This document shows, piece by piece, positions 9,601-16,778 of a stretch of 64,000 bases of DNA. The stretch is from Oscillospiraceae bacterium. Its GTDB lineage: Bacteria; Bacillota; Clostridia; Oscillospirales; Ruminococcaceae. The stretch lies in assembly GCA_022508895.1 (NCBI GenBank), contig JAFLUH010000003.1, forward strand, positions 1 to 64,000. Direction: 5' to 3'. Numbering within the stretch: position 1 is the stretch's first letter; every line of letters begins with the position of its first letter. The position numbers were made by a program, and so were the translations under genes. The notes beneath the pieces were generated by a model, which worked only from the letters and a program-made list of their open reading frames with translations, did no database searches and was not told the origin of the DNA.

Positions 9601-9689
9601 ACGTGGTGATCTCCGATCCGGAAACTCTCCACTTCCGCCTTACGCCTCTTATGGCTGCCAAATGGCTCAGCGACAACACTCAGAGCTGA
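6639..9689 (+). CDS. large protein with GHKL/HSP90-like ATPase domain
   Basis: A 1016-residue soluble protein. Residues about 65-200 carry a Bergerat-fold pattern: the N-box IIRELFQNAFG keeps the catalytic Glu and Mg-binding Asn, and GRFGIGAKSVF is a good G2 box as in HSP90 and sacsin-like proteins. The G1 box (usual DNGxG) reads YNEVGF, so the adenine-contacting Asp is missing. The middle shows no family I recognise. Near residue 885 a CSSCGENG pair followed by YLCRNH resembles the zinc or HNH-like tail found in some HSP90-domain proteins. It is translationally coupled to the SNF2-like gene upstream and followed by a strong terminator. Pairing with a helicase-like protein recalls several bacterial defence modules, but a housekeeping nucleic-acid role is equally open. 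Confidence 0.7.
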   Translation: MADKEKDVIKLIGDFYQARVKNDEETRKETLEKLEHLVYTGDIEGSAFVKYYNDVLSGRHGFNAKLNLEDYPKESIIRELFQNAFGCLYATPDIKVVVDFQEDDTVIISYNEVGFTMEDVLYYFGFGIGSGDATREGRFGIGAKSVFLNVEYIAVRSNNYGFKIVNENKSVSITEFDLGGKMFKGTRITLKLAHEEYERIKDNFLTLTEKKGDYINIVELCFAFNRKKVMNREQGDDENPDRTFNIAVSQNGQVTDVYRIALNRKSEEDTPKIRFFHNNKSLVDFLYYENEGFVYLVPYAVANTKRKFIIQLLLEKYNYFSTYELTGYIANGKEKIVDDKLSAFFVSVPNTVITNTRTGIRFDKEVVVYDALERDIPEILKINKDCFILDLKQTSGGESYTFSPRSYAFEFFNSFLKTSRFAEKVREAFINGISIMFPNEKEPTPYGNIRKNGVKSTIRGVSKGRHEDGSALEEYVTLRLQSLKERLPQQNETAVYAGYEWASGNTEEKGRVYRYEVSHGGSVYTIDSAESGTQDYELYSGFPSLVDCFLPGLLTEDCVTDEDNLEQIFSLFDEAAGADYALSMKYYRIHFDRDGENNSFEISRIKINNVKNAMDTLEKRSKHFVNNQNYLEVVSLVMNSFTEGKDTMTFLREIKQQGGVISLTLDFNKRFRLAAYGRQFMIPSTVTNTDLVEILGDFSQLLESGLLKGRKFDFPYSPSRYAFDQDEVAHLLLSYASVQETKAIMNSTMTVNLKYDGVAFLTEEDKVVCIKHFGEPVSVDERSNTKRYIILRDDLSKMEFASMLEYVIAGSDLGILNRFFTRAKAPNRIIPDQVPLKYRRAPVLSHGEFEFAQELYESIKGDSELANYKSYFAKDINSRLYGYGTYCSSCGENGHDINAYDLADFSVDIMIEGVEKHFSFAMYLCRNHISNSDGWLVKELTIGGMDPFTWMAELNDAQDIPPEFFIGSMKYVPHLVYDITPDGEPSTDVVISDPETLHFRLTPLMAAKWLSDNTQS

Positions 9690-9762
9690 AAATAATAAAT
9701 ATCCGCATTTCCCCAAATATTGTACGGCTTTTTCTGAACCATACAATATCTTGGATTTATGC

Positions 9763-9793
9763 AAAGAACTCCCAAATCGGGGGTTCTTTTTTT
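9763..9793 (+). terminator. intrinsic terminator after the GHKL gene
   Basis: AAGAAC-TCCC and GGGG-GTTCTT form the stem and a seven-T run follows. It isolates the helicase-like/GHKL operon from the mraZ promoter at 9861. Confidence 0.85.
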
Positions 9794-9860
9794 GTGCAAA
9801 GCATACAAAAATTACAAAGAAAATTTTCTGCTTTTTCCAACTAAGTTGTCCTTGAAACGG

Positions 9861-9889
9861 TTGATTTTTGTTTTGAGGTGGTGTATAAT
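9861..9889 (+). promoter_or_regulatory. mraZ (division cluster) promoter
   Basis: TTGATT-N17-TATAAT, a near-consensus sigma-A promoter 78 bases before the mraZ start. It overlaps the phased GTGG series described separately and probably drives much of the division and cell wall cluster. Confidence 0.8.
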
Positions 9890-9921
9890 CTATTCAAGTG
9901 GTATTTTTGCCACTTTTGTGG
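9878..9921 (+). promoter_or_regulatory. three phased GTGG boxes, candidate MraZ operator
   Basis: GTGG occurs at 9878, 9898 and 9918, exactly 20 bases apart, across and just after the -10 element. MraZ proteins are known to bind direct repeats containing TGG/GTG near their own promoter with helical phasing. This arrangement suggests autorepression of the cluster, although the repeat pitch is twice the usual one. Confidence 0.5.
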
Positions 9922-9966
9922 TGAAATCACCCTAAACTTTCAACAAATCGGAAAGGAGATGGCAAA

Positions 9967-10386
9967 ATGCGGGGCGAATTTAAAAGCACCCTTGACGCAA
10001 AAGGCAGAATGAATTTCCCCGTAAAGCTCCGTGAGGAGCTGGGGAAAACCTTCGTCATCTCCAAGACCATAGGCGAAAAATGCATAAAGGTGTATTCCAA
10101 GGAGGACTGGGACTCTCTTGTTGATTCCATAAGACAGATGCCTCAGGTAAAAACCGCAGGGATACAGCGTTTCCTGTTCGGCAGCGCCTTCGAGGTGGAG
10201 CCGGACAAGCAGGGCAGAGTGCTGATACCCGCCCCCCTCCGCGAATATGCCGAGCTGCAGACGGACATAGTAATCGTAGGGCTTGAAGGCAGAGCCGAGA
10301 TATGGGACAAGCAGAAGTGGGACGGCTTCAACGACGCTCTGGATATGGACGAGCTTATGGCGGCTGCAATGGAAATGGAATTGTAA
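9967..10386 (+). CDS. mraZ: transcriptional regulator MraZ
   Basis: A 139-residue DNA-binding protein with two SpoVT/AbrB-like repeats, each carrying the DxxGR signature: LDAKGRMNFPVKLREEL (residues about 8-24) and PDKQGRVLIPAPLREYA (about 78-94). MraZ forms ring oligomers and represses the operon it heads. The start is set by GGAAAGGAGATGGCAAA before the ATG. Its stop codon touches the rsmH start (TAA then ATG), the conserved order of the division cluster. Confidence 0.97.
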   Translation: MRGEFKSTLDAKGRMNFPVKLREELGKTFVISKTIGEKCIKVYSKEDWDSLVDSIRQMPQVKTAGIQRFLFGSAFEVEPDKQGRVLIPAPLREYAELQTDIVIVGLEGRAEIWDKQKWDGFNDALDMDELMAAAMEMEL

Positions 10387-11307
10387 ATGGAGTTCGAGCA
10401 TAAGTCGGTACTGCTTGAGGAAAGCATAGATGGGCTGGCGATAAAACCCGACGGGATATACGTTGACTGCACCACAGGCGGCGGCGGTCACAGCCTTGAG
10501 ATAGCGAAACGGCTCAGCAGCGGCACACTTATCTGCTTCGACCAGGACAGCGAAGCGATTGAAGCGGCAAAAAAACGGCTCGAGGACTACGCTCCCATTT
10601 TCGTAACACGCAACTTTGCGGAAATGAGGGAAGCTCTCAACCAACTGAATATAGACAGGGTCGATGGGATACTGATGGACTTGGGAGTAAGCTCCTACCA
10701 GCTTGACAACCGTCAGCGCGGCTTTTCCTACCACGACGACGCCCCGCTGGATATGCGCATGAGCGGCAGCGGACTCAGCGCCCGTGACGTGGTCAATGAG
10801 TACGGGGCGGACAGGCTTGCCAAAATACTGTACCTGTACGGCGAGGAGAAGTATGCGCCGTCGATAGTGAAAGGCATTGTCAGGGCGAGAGAGCAAAGCC
10901 CCATCGAGACCACATCTCAGCTTGCGGAGATAATCAAGGCAAACGTTCCGCAAAAGTTGAGAAAAGAGAAAAACCCATGCAGAAAAACCTTTCAGGCGAT
11001 AAGAATAGAGGTCAACCGTGAGCTTGAGGTACTGGAAAAGGGGCTTGCAGATGGCTTTGATATACTGAAGAACGGCGGCAGAATGGCTGTTATCACCTTT
11101 CACTCCTTAGAGGACAGAGCGGTGAAGAACGCCTTTAAGGAGTATTGCACAGGCTGTACCTGCCCGCCGGACTTTCCTGTCTGTGTTTGCGGGGGCAGGC
11201 CCCGTGCAGAGCTTGTGAACAAAAAGCCCATAACCGCAGGGGAAGCCGAGTTGGAGGCTAACCCTCGCAGCAGAAGCGCAAAGCTGAGAGTGATTGAAAA
11301 ACTGTAA
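10387..11307 (+). CDS. rsmH: 16S rRNA (cytosine1402-N4)-methyltransferase
   Basis: Methylates C1402 of 16S rRNA at N4 using S-adenosylmethionine, fine-tuning the ribosomal P site. The 306 residues show EHKSVLLEESIDGL at the N-terminus, the SAM-binding DCTTGGGGHS, FDQDSEAI, the MDLGVSSYQLD motif, and ITFHSLEDRAVK near the C-terminus with the NPRSRSAKLR tail. Normal length. It follows mraZ without a gap, as in most Firmicutes. Confidence 0.97.
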   Translation: MEFEHKSVLLEESIDGLAIKPDGIYVDCTTGGGGHSLEIAKRLSSGTLICFDQDSEAIEAAKKRLEDYAPIFVTRNFAEMREALNQLNIDRVDGILMDLGVSSYQLDNRQRGFSYHDDAPLDMRMSGSGLSARDVVNEYGADRLAKILYLYGEEKYAPSIVKGIVRAREQSPIETTSQLAEIIKANVPQKLRKEKNPCRKTFQAIRIEVNRELEVLEKGLADGFDILKNGGRMAVITFHSLEDRAVKNAFKEYCTGCTCPPDFPVCVCGGRPRAELVNKKPITAGEAELEANPRSRSAKLRVIEKL

Positions 11308-11337
11308 GGCATGTAAAAAACACAAGGAGCTGATAAA

Positions 11338-11847
11338 ATGTACGCCTACAACCGAAGCGACGTAGCATACGACCTGAGCAGATTTGACACGGGCGAGCCT
11401 GCCCGCAGACCCGAGGAGAAGCCTGCCGAGGCTGTCAAGCCTGCCGAGCCTGCAATAAAGATGCACAAGGTCTCGATAGCGAAAACGGGCAACTGGTTCA
11501 AGACGGTATTTTTCGTTGCATTTGCAGCGCTGCTTGCCTTTGCCATAATAAACAGCAAGGCCGTCATCTCCGAGATATCCACCGAAATAAGCACGCAAAA
11601 CGCCCTGCTTGAAGAAGCCAAGAGCGAGAACGCAAACCTCCAGTCAAGGCTGGACAATATGGTGACTCTCAGCAAGGTAGAGGAAATAGCGGTAGGCGAG
11701 CTTGGCTTACAGAAAACCGCCAAAAATCAGGTGCACTACATTTCCATTTACGACCGTACCATGGTGCAGGCAGCGCAAAGCGAGACCAACGTTTTCGTGT
11801 CGCTGAAAAACTGGCTGGACGGCGCTATGGAATATTTGGGATTTTAG
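11338..11847 (+). CDS. ftsL: FtsL-like cell division protein
   Basis: A 169-residue single-pass membrane protein: a cytoplasmic proline/glutamate/lysine-rich N-terminus (residues 1-56), one transmembrane helix (about 58-76, VFFVAFAALLAFAIINS), then an outside leucine-rich coiled coil (about 80-115) and a short C-terminal region containing VGELGLQKTAKNQV. This topology, its size and the position between rsmH and the septal penicillin-binding protein identify it as FtsL, which with FtsQ/DivIB and DivIC links the divisome to FtsI and FtsW. Sequence conservation in this family is low, so the call rests mostly on topology and context. Confidence 0.88.
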   Translation: MYAYNRSDVAYDLSRFDTGEPARRPEEKPAEAVKPAEPAIKMHKVSIAKTGNWFKTVFFVAFAALLAFAIINSKAVISEISTEISTQNALLEEAKSENANLQSRLDNMVTLSKVEEIAVGELGLQKTAKNQVHYISIYDRTMVQAAQSETNVFVSLKNWLDGAMEYLGF

Positions 11848-11907
11848 GACAATATAATGGACAAGAAACCGCAGTTATGCTGAATTATTGCGAAAGGAAA
11901 GAAGCCG

Positions 11908-14187
11908 ATGTCAAACGCACCCTCCAACAGAATGCGCAAGCGCCTTTATGCAGGCGTTTTCACGGTGGTACTTGTATTCACCGTGTATATCTGCGTCAAT
12001 CTGTTCAACATATCGGTGATAAACTCCGAGTATTACCGCTCCAAAGCCAACAATCAGCAGCTTGACAGCTTCACCATAAACGCAAACAGAGGCACCATCT
12101 ACGACACCAACGGCAAGATACTTGCCCAGAGCTCAACGGTGTGGGACGTTATAATCACCCCCTCCGACATAAAGGAGTTCGACGAGAAGGACACCGAGCT
12201 TATCTGCAAGACCGCAGCCGAAATATGCGATGTGGACTATGAGGAGCTGCTGGAGGTCTGCCGTGACACCGAGGGTCCCTTTTACCGCTACTACACGGTA
12301 AAGACCAAGGTGGACAAGGAGACGTCCGACGCAATAACCCAGTTCAGAATAAAAAACAAGCTTGCCCGATACTCCATCTTCACCGTCCCCAACACCAAGC
12401 GTGACTACCCCAACGAGAGCCTTGCGGCTTCCGTTATCGGCTTCACCAACTTCGACGGCGACGGCATTTACGGCGTTGAGGCATACTACGATGAATATCT
12501 TCAGGGCATAGACGGCAAGATAGTCACCGCCCGTGACGCCAAGGGCGACGCAATGCCCTACGAATACGAGACAAGGTACGAGGCGCAGGACGGCAACAGC
12601 CTGTATCTCACCATAGATACCGTTCTCCAGCACTATCTGGAAAAAAACCTTGAAAACGTAATGACCCAGCACAACGTTCAGAACCGTGCCTGCGGCATAA
12701 TAATGAACGCAAAGACCGGCGCTATCCTTGCAATGGCGACGGCTCCGGGCTTTGACCTGAACGACCCCGCAGTTCTCAGCGCCTACTACCAGACCAGACT
12801 GGCGGAATACGAGGAGGAGCTTCGTGAAAACGAGGAGGAGCGCACGGAGGAGGAGATACTCGCCCTGCTGTCCGACAGAGAATCGCTGTACCGTGAAACT
12901 CAGTGGAAGAACAAGGCCATCTCTGAGCTGTACTTCCCCGGATCCGTATTCAAGGTAGTCACCGCCGCCTCCGCCCTTGAGGAGGAGGTAATAGACGCCG
13001 GCAGCCATATAACCACATGCTTCGGCGTAGTTGAGGTGGCAGGCACCAAGATACACTGCTGGACGGAAGCAGGTCATGGCGATATGGATCTGCAGAATGC
13101 GCTCATCAAATCCTGCAACCCCTCCTTTATCGCAATAGGCAATCTCCTCGGTACAAAAGCCTTTACCGATTACTTTGAGGCCTTCGGTCTCACCGAAAAG
13201 ACAGGCGTAGACCTCCCCGGCGAGAGCAGTCCTATTTATATGCCCTACTCAAGAATGGGCCCCGTAGAGCTTGCCAGCTCCGCCTTCGGTCAGACCAACA
13301 AGATAACGCCTCTCCAGATGATAACCGCCTACGCAGCGGCGATAAACGGCGGATATCTGGTAACTCCCCATGTGGTGGACAAAATAGTCGACTCCACCGG
13401 CAACGTCATAATGACCAACTCCACCGAGGTAAAGCGTCAGGTCATCAGCGAGGACACCAGCGCCACCATGCGTATGCTGCTGGAAAACGTGGTAGAGTAC
13501 AACGGCGGCTCCAACGCCTATATCACCGGCTACAGAATAGGCGGCAAGAGCGGGACATCCCAGAAGCTGGACGAATACAGCGACGTAAATATGCGCTATG
13601 TGGGAAGTATGTGCTGCTTCACTCCCGCAGACGACCCCGAGATAGTGATGCTGGTAATGGTAGACGAGCCTTACAACGGACAGTACTACGGCAGTGCCGT
13701 TGCCGCTCCCGTAATTTCCGCAGTGTTCAGCGAGTGCCTTGAATACATGGGAATCTACGCACAGTACACCGCCGAGGAGCTTGCGGAGCAGGACACCACC
13801 GTGCCCTACATAATCGGCTCCAACGGACTTGCCGCAATAACCACCCTCAACACCTGCGGCTTGGAATACGAGTTCATCGGCGACGAGAACGGCAAGGTGG
13901 TAGCCACCGTACCCGGCGCAGGCTACACGATACCCAAGGGCGGCAAGGTAGTGGTATACATGGACGACAGCGAAAAGCTCACCGTCACGGTGCCCAACGT
14001 TATCGGCATGACGGTGGAGCAGGCGAACGCAGCCATAACCTCCGCAGGGCTCAATATAAGTCTTTCAGGCGGTGCTATCCTCAACGATAAAGCCAAGGCG
14101 GTCACCCAGTCCATCGACCCCGACACAGTGGTATACAAGGGAACGGTTATCGAGGTAAAGTTTATCCTCAACGACGAAACGGGCTAA
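11908..14187 (+). CDS. ftsI: septal class B penicillin-binding protein with PASTA domains
   Basis: Transpeptidase that cross-links septal peptidoglycan, anchored by one N-terminal membrane helix (residues about 13-36). Domains in order: dimerisation/pedestal region (about 55-210), transpeptidase domain (about 230-610) with Ser346 in PGSVFK, SCN at 402-404 and KSGTS at 547-551, then two C-terminal PASTA domains (roughly 630-690 and 692-757). PASTA-bearing class B enzymes of Clostridia and Bacilli are PBP2B/SpoVD types, so either the vegetative or sporulation form is possible; its place in the division cluster favours the vegetative septal enzyme. All catalytic residues are intact. Start from AAAGGAAAGAAGCCG before the ATG. 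Confidence 0.95.
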   Translation: MSNAPSNRMRKRLYAGVFTVVLVFTVYICVNLFNISVINSEYYRSKANNQQLDSFTINANRGTIYDTNGKILAQSSTVWDVIITPSDIKEFDEKDTELICKTAAEICDVDYEELLEVCRDTEGPFYRYYTVKTKVDKETSDAITQFRIKNKLARYSIFTVPNTKRDYPNESLAASVIGFTNFDGDGIYGVEAYYDEYLQGIDGKIVTARDAKGDAMPYEYETRYEAQDGNSLYLTIDTVLQHYLEKNLENVMTQHNVQNRACGIIMNAKTGAILAMATAPGFDLNDPAVLSAYYQTRLAEYEEELRENEEERTEEEILALLSDRESLYRETQWKNKAISELYFPGSVFKVVTAASALEEEVIDAGSHITTCFGVVEVAGTKIHCWTEAGHGDMDLQNALIKSCNPSFIAIGNLLGTKAFTDYFEAFGLTEKTGVDLPGESSPIYMPYSRMGPVELASSAFGQTNKITPLQMITAYAAAINGGYLVTPHVVDKIVDSTGNVIMTNSTEVKRQVISEDTSATMRMLLENVVEYNGGSNAYITGYRIGGKSGTSQKLDEYSDVNMRYVGSMCCFTPADDPEIVMLVMVDEPYNGQYYGSAVAAPVISAVFSECLEYMGIYAQYTAEELAEQDTTVPYIIGSNGLAAITTLNTCGLEYEFIGDENGKVVATVPGAGYTIPKGGKVVVYMDDSEKLTVTVPNVIGMTVEQANAAITSAGLNISLSGGAILNDKAKAVTQSIDPDTVVYKGTVIEVKFILNDETG

Positions 14188-14190
14188 AAT

Positions 14191-14256
14191 ACTATAATTC
14201 GACATTTTACAGGGCGGGGAACCTTTTTTCTCCGCCCGTAAGTCATAAATTATAGT
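14191..14256 (+). promoter_or_regulatory. long interrupted stem-loop between ftsI and murE
   Basis: A 66-base imperfect hairpin: outer arms ACTATAATT and AATTATAGT match perfectly, then GAC/GTC and TTAC/GTAA, then an inner GC-rich stem GGGCGGGGA/TCTCCGCCC. A six-T run sits in the loop rather than after the stem, so it is not a simple terminator. It fills most of the space before murE and could stabilise or process the mRNA. Confidence 0.5.
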
Positions 14257-14294
14257 AATTTTCACCGCACTATATGCAGAAAGAAGTGATAACA

Positions 14295-15752
14295 GTGCAG
14301 CTCTACGATATATTGCCCGAGGCAAAGGCTCAGGGTGTTCCCGACTGTGAGATCCGTTCCGTAACGGATGACACAAGGGAGCTTCAAAAGGGTGACATTT
14401 TCGTCTGCATAAAAGGCAACAACTTCGACGGACACAGCGCCGCTGCCGATATGCTGGAAAAGGGAGCTGCGGCAGTGGTGACGGAGCAGGACCTGGGTCT
14501 GGATAGGCAGATAATCGTCCCCGACACCAGAAAGCAGTACGCCTTACTTGCCGCCGCTTACCACGGCAATCCCGAGAAAAAGCTGAAGCTCATAGCGGTA
14601 ACGGGCACCAACGGCAAAACCACCACGGCGCATCTGATACAGGCGATACTTCGGGACAACGGCAAAAAATGCGCCTGCTTCGGCACCACAGGCAACGACG
14701 TCTGCGGCAAAGTGTACGAGCCTGACGGCGCAATTCCCACCACTCCCCGCCCGATGGCGTTTTTCGGTCTTCTTGCAGAGGCGGCGCAGAACGGAGCGGA
14801 GTACTGCTCGATAGAAGCCTCCTCTCAGGCTCTTGCTCAGAGCCGCCTGTACGGTATCCGCTTTGAGATAGGCGTATTCACAAACCTGACGCAGGACCAC
14901 CTTGACGTACACGGCAGCATGGAAAACTACTACAAAGCAAAAAAGCTGCTGTTCGACCAGTGCGGCAAAGCCCTTATCTGCACCGACGACAAATACGGAA
15001 AGCGGCTTTTCGATGAACTTGACATACCGAAAAAGACCTACAGCATAACCGACGCAGCCGACTATTACAGCGTAAACATAAAGTGCGCCCCCGCATACGT
15101 CAGCTACTGGTTCAGCAGCAGCGGCGACGAGAAATCCTTTCCCGTAAAATTCGGTATGCCGGGAATGTTCAACGTGGCTAATTCGATAGCAGCCGCCGCA
15201 GCCTGCAACCAGCTTGGCATAAGCGTCAACGACTGCGTAGCCTCATTACAGCGTTTTGAGGGAATAAGGGGCAGGTGCGAGGTGATATACGACGGCGATT
15301 TCACCGTTATCTGCGACTACGCCCACACCTCCGACGCACTGGAAAAGATACTGACCTCGGTGAAGGACTTTGCGGAGGGAAGGGTGATCTGCCTTTTCGG
15401 TGCGGCAGGCGAGCGTGACGCAGACAAACGCCCCGAAATGGGCTTGGTGGTAGGCAGGAACGCCGACTACGCCGTCCTCACCAGCGACAATCCCCGCTTC
15501 GAGGACCCCATGCAGATAATAGAGCAGGTGGAAAAGGGTCTTGATAAAACAACGATACCCTACCGCAGCATAGAGGACCGCCGTGAAGCCATAGAATATG
15601 CGCTGTCGTATGCAAAAGCAGGAGACATCGTGCTGCTCTGCGGCAAAGGACATGAGACGCACCAGGTCTACGGCGACGATTATCGCCATTTTGACGAGCA
15701 TGAGATAGTGAAAGAGATAATGAGAGGAAAACAGTCTGGAGGGAACGAATGA
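14295..15752 (+). CDS. murE: UDP-MurNAc-tripeptide synthetase (meso-diaminopimelate type)
   Basis: Adds meso-diaminopimelate to UDP-MurNAc-L-Ala-D-Glu in the cytoplasm. The 485 residues contain the N-terminal substrate domain with SVTDDTRELQKGDIFVCIKG, the P-loop VTGTNGKTT, the central ASSQAL and NLTQDHLDVHGSMENY motifs and the C-terminal DNPR motif (SDNPRFEDP), which selects diaminopimelate rather than lysine. I prefer the GTG at 14295, which follows AAGAAGTGAT at good distance and gives the usual MurE N-terminus; an in-frame ATG at 14274 has no ribosome binding site. It overlaps mraY by four bases (ATGA). Confidence 0.95.
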   Translation: MQLYDILPEAKAQGVPDCEIRSVTDDTRELQKGDIFVCIKGNNFDGHSAAADMLEKGAAAVVTEQDLGLDRQIIVPDTRKQYALLAAAYHGNPEKKLKLIAVTGTNGKTTTAHLIQAILRDNGKKCACFGTTGNDVCGKVYEPDGAIPTTPRPMAFFGLLAEAAQNGAEYCSIEASSQALAQSRLYGIRFEIGVFTNLTQDHLDVHGSMENYYKAKKLLFDQCGKALICTDDKYGKRLFDELDIPKKTYSITDAADYYSVNIKCAPAYVSYWFSSSGDEKSFPVKFGMPGMFNVANSIAAAAACNQLGISVNDCVASLQRFEGIRGRCEVIYDGDFTVICDYAHTSDALEKILTSVKDFAEGRVICLFGAAGERDADKRPEMGLVVGRNADYAVLTSDNPRFEDPMQIIEQVEKGLDKTTIPYRSIEDRREAIEYALSYAKAGDIVLLCGKGHETHQVYGDDYRHFDEHEIVKEIMRGKQSGGNE

Positions 15753-16768
15753 ATTTATGGATAATACTGACGGTGGCTGTGGTATCCGCCGCTGTTACCG
15801 CCTGTATGGGCTGCTGGCTGATACCGCTGCTGAAAAGGCTGAAGTACGGTCAGACGATCCTTGAAGAAGGTCCCAAGTGGCACGAAAAGAAGCAGGGAAC
15901 TCCCACCATGGGCGGACTGATGTTCTACATGGGGATAACCGCCGCCTTCATCGCAGGCTATGTGATACTGTACCTGAACGGTCTTATCAGCTTCGAGACC
16001 GTAGGATTTTCCGACACGATGAGAGGCATATCGGGGCTGATAATGGCGCTGTGCTTCGGCTTTGTGGGCTTTATCGACGACTATATCAAAATTAGAAAAA
16101 AGCGCAACCAGGGTCTTACCGTAATACAGAAGATAGTTTTGCAGGTGCTGATAATAGCCGCCTACTTCACCTCCCGCGTTATCGGCGGCGACACCTCCAC
16201 GGTGCTGAACATACCCTTCATCGGGCAGCTTGACCTTTCCTTCTTCTACTACATTTTCATGGGCTTGGTCATACTGTACCTTGTGAACGCAGTGAACCTT
16301 ACCGATGGCATAGATGGGCTTTGCAGCAGCGTTTCCTTTGTGTACTTCATCGTATTTGCCGTCATCACCGCTCAGATACAGCTTTACGGCATGACGGTGC
16401 TCTCCGTTGCGTCGGCGGGCGGCGTATTAGGCTTTCTCATGTGGAATTTCCCGCCTGCAAAGGTGTTCATGGGCGACACAGGCTCCCTCTTTTTAGGCGG
16501 ACTTGTCTGCGCTCTGGGCATAGGCAGCGGCTGTGAGGTAATAATGATAGTTGCCGCCGCGGTATTTATCTGGGAGGCGCTTACCGTCCTTATCCAGACC
16601 ACCTATTTCAAGATAACCCACGGCAAAAGGCTTTTCAAGATGACGCCTATCCACCACAGCTTTGAAATGAGAGGCTGGAGCGAGGTAAAGATAGACGCGG
16701 TATTCTCCATGCTGGCAATGCTGGCGGGAGCGGCGGCGATACTGCTGTCGGCAGGCTTATTAAGTTAG
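15749..16768 (+). CDS. mraY: phospho-N-acetylmuramoyl-pentapeptide transferase
   Basis: Integral membrane enzyme that transfers phospho-MurNAc-pentapeptide to undecaprenyl phosphate, giving lipid I. The 339 residues have about ten membrane segments. Family marks are KWHEKKQGTPTMGGLMF, the DDYIKI acidic pair, NLTDGIDGLCS, MGDTGSLFLGG and the cytoplasmic histidine cluster TPIHHSFEMRGWSE. Nothing unusual in length or motifs. It overlaps murE by four bases and precedes ftsW by ten, so translation is coupled; murF and murD, often neighbours here, are absent. Confidence 0.97.
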   Translation: MNLWIILTVAVVSAAVTACMGCWLIPLLKRLKYGQTILEEGPKWHEKKQGTPTMGGLMFYMGITAAFIAGYVILYLNGLISFETVGFSDTMRGISGLIMALCFGFVGFIDDYIKIRKKRNQGLTVIQKIVLQVLIIAAYFTSRVIGGDTSTVLNIPFIGQLDLSFFYYIFMGLVILYLVNAVNLTDGIDGLCSSVSFVYFIVFAVITAQIQLYGMTVLSVASAGGVLGFLMWNFPPAKVFMGDTGSLFLGGLVCALGIGSGCEVIMIVAAAVFIWEALTVLIQTTYFKITHGKRLFKMTPIHHSFEMRGWSEVKIDAVFSMLAMLAGAAAILLSAGLLS

Positions 16769-16778
16769 GAGGCTGTGC

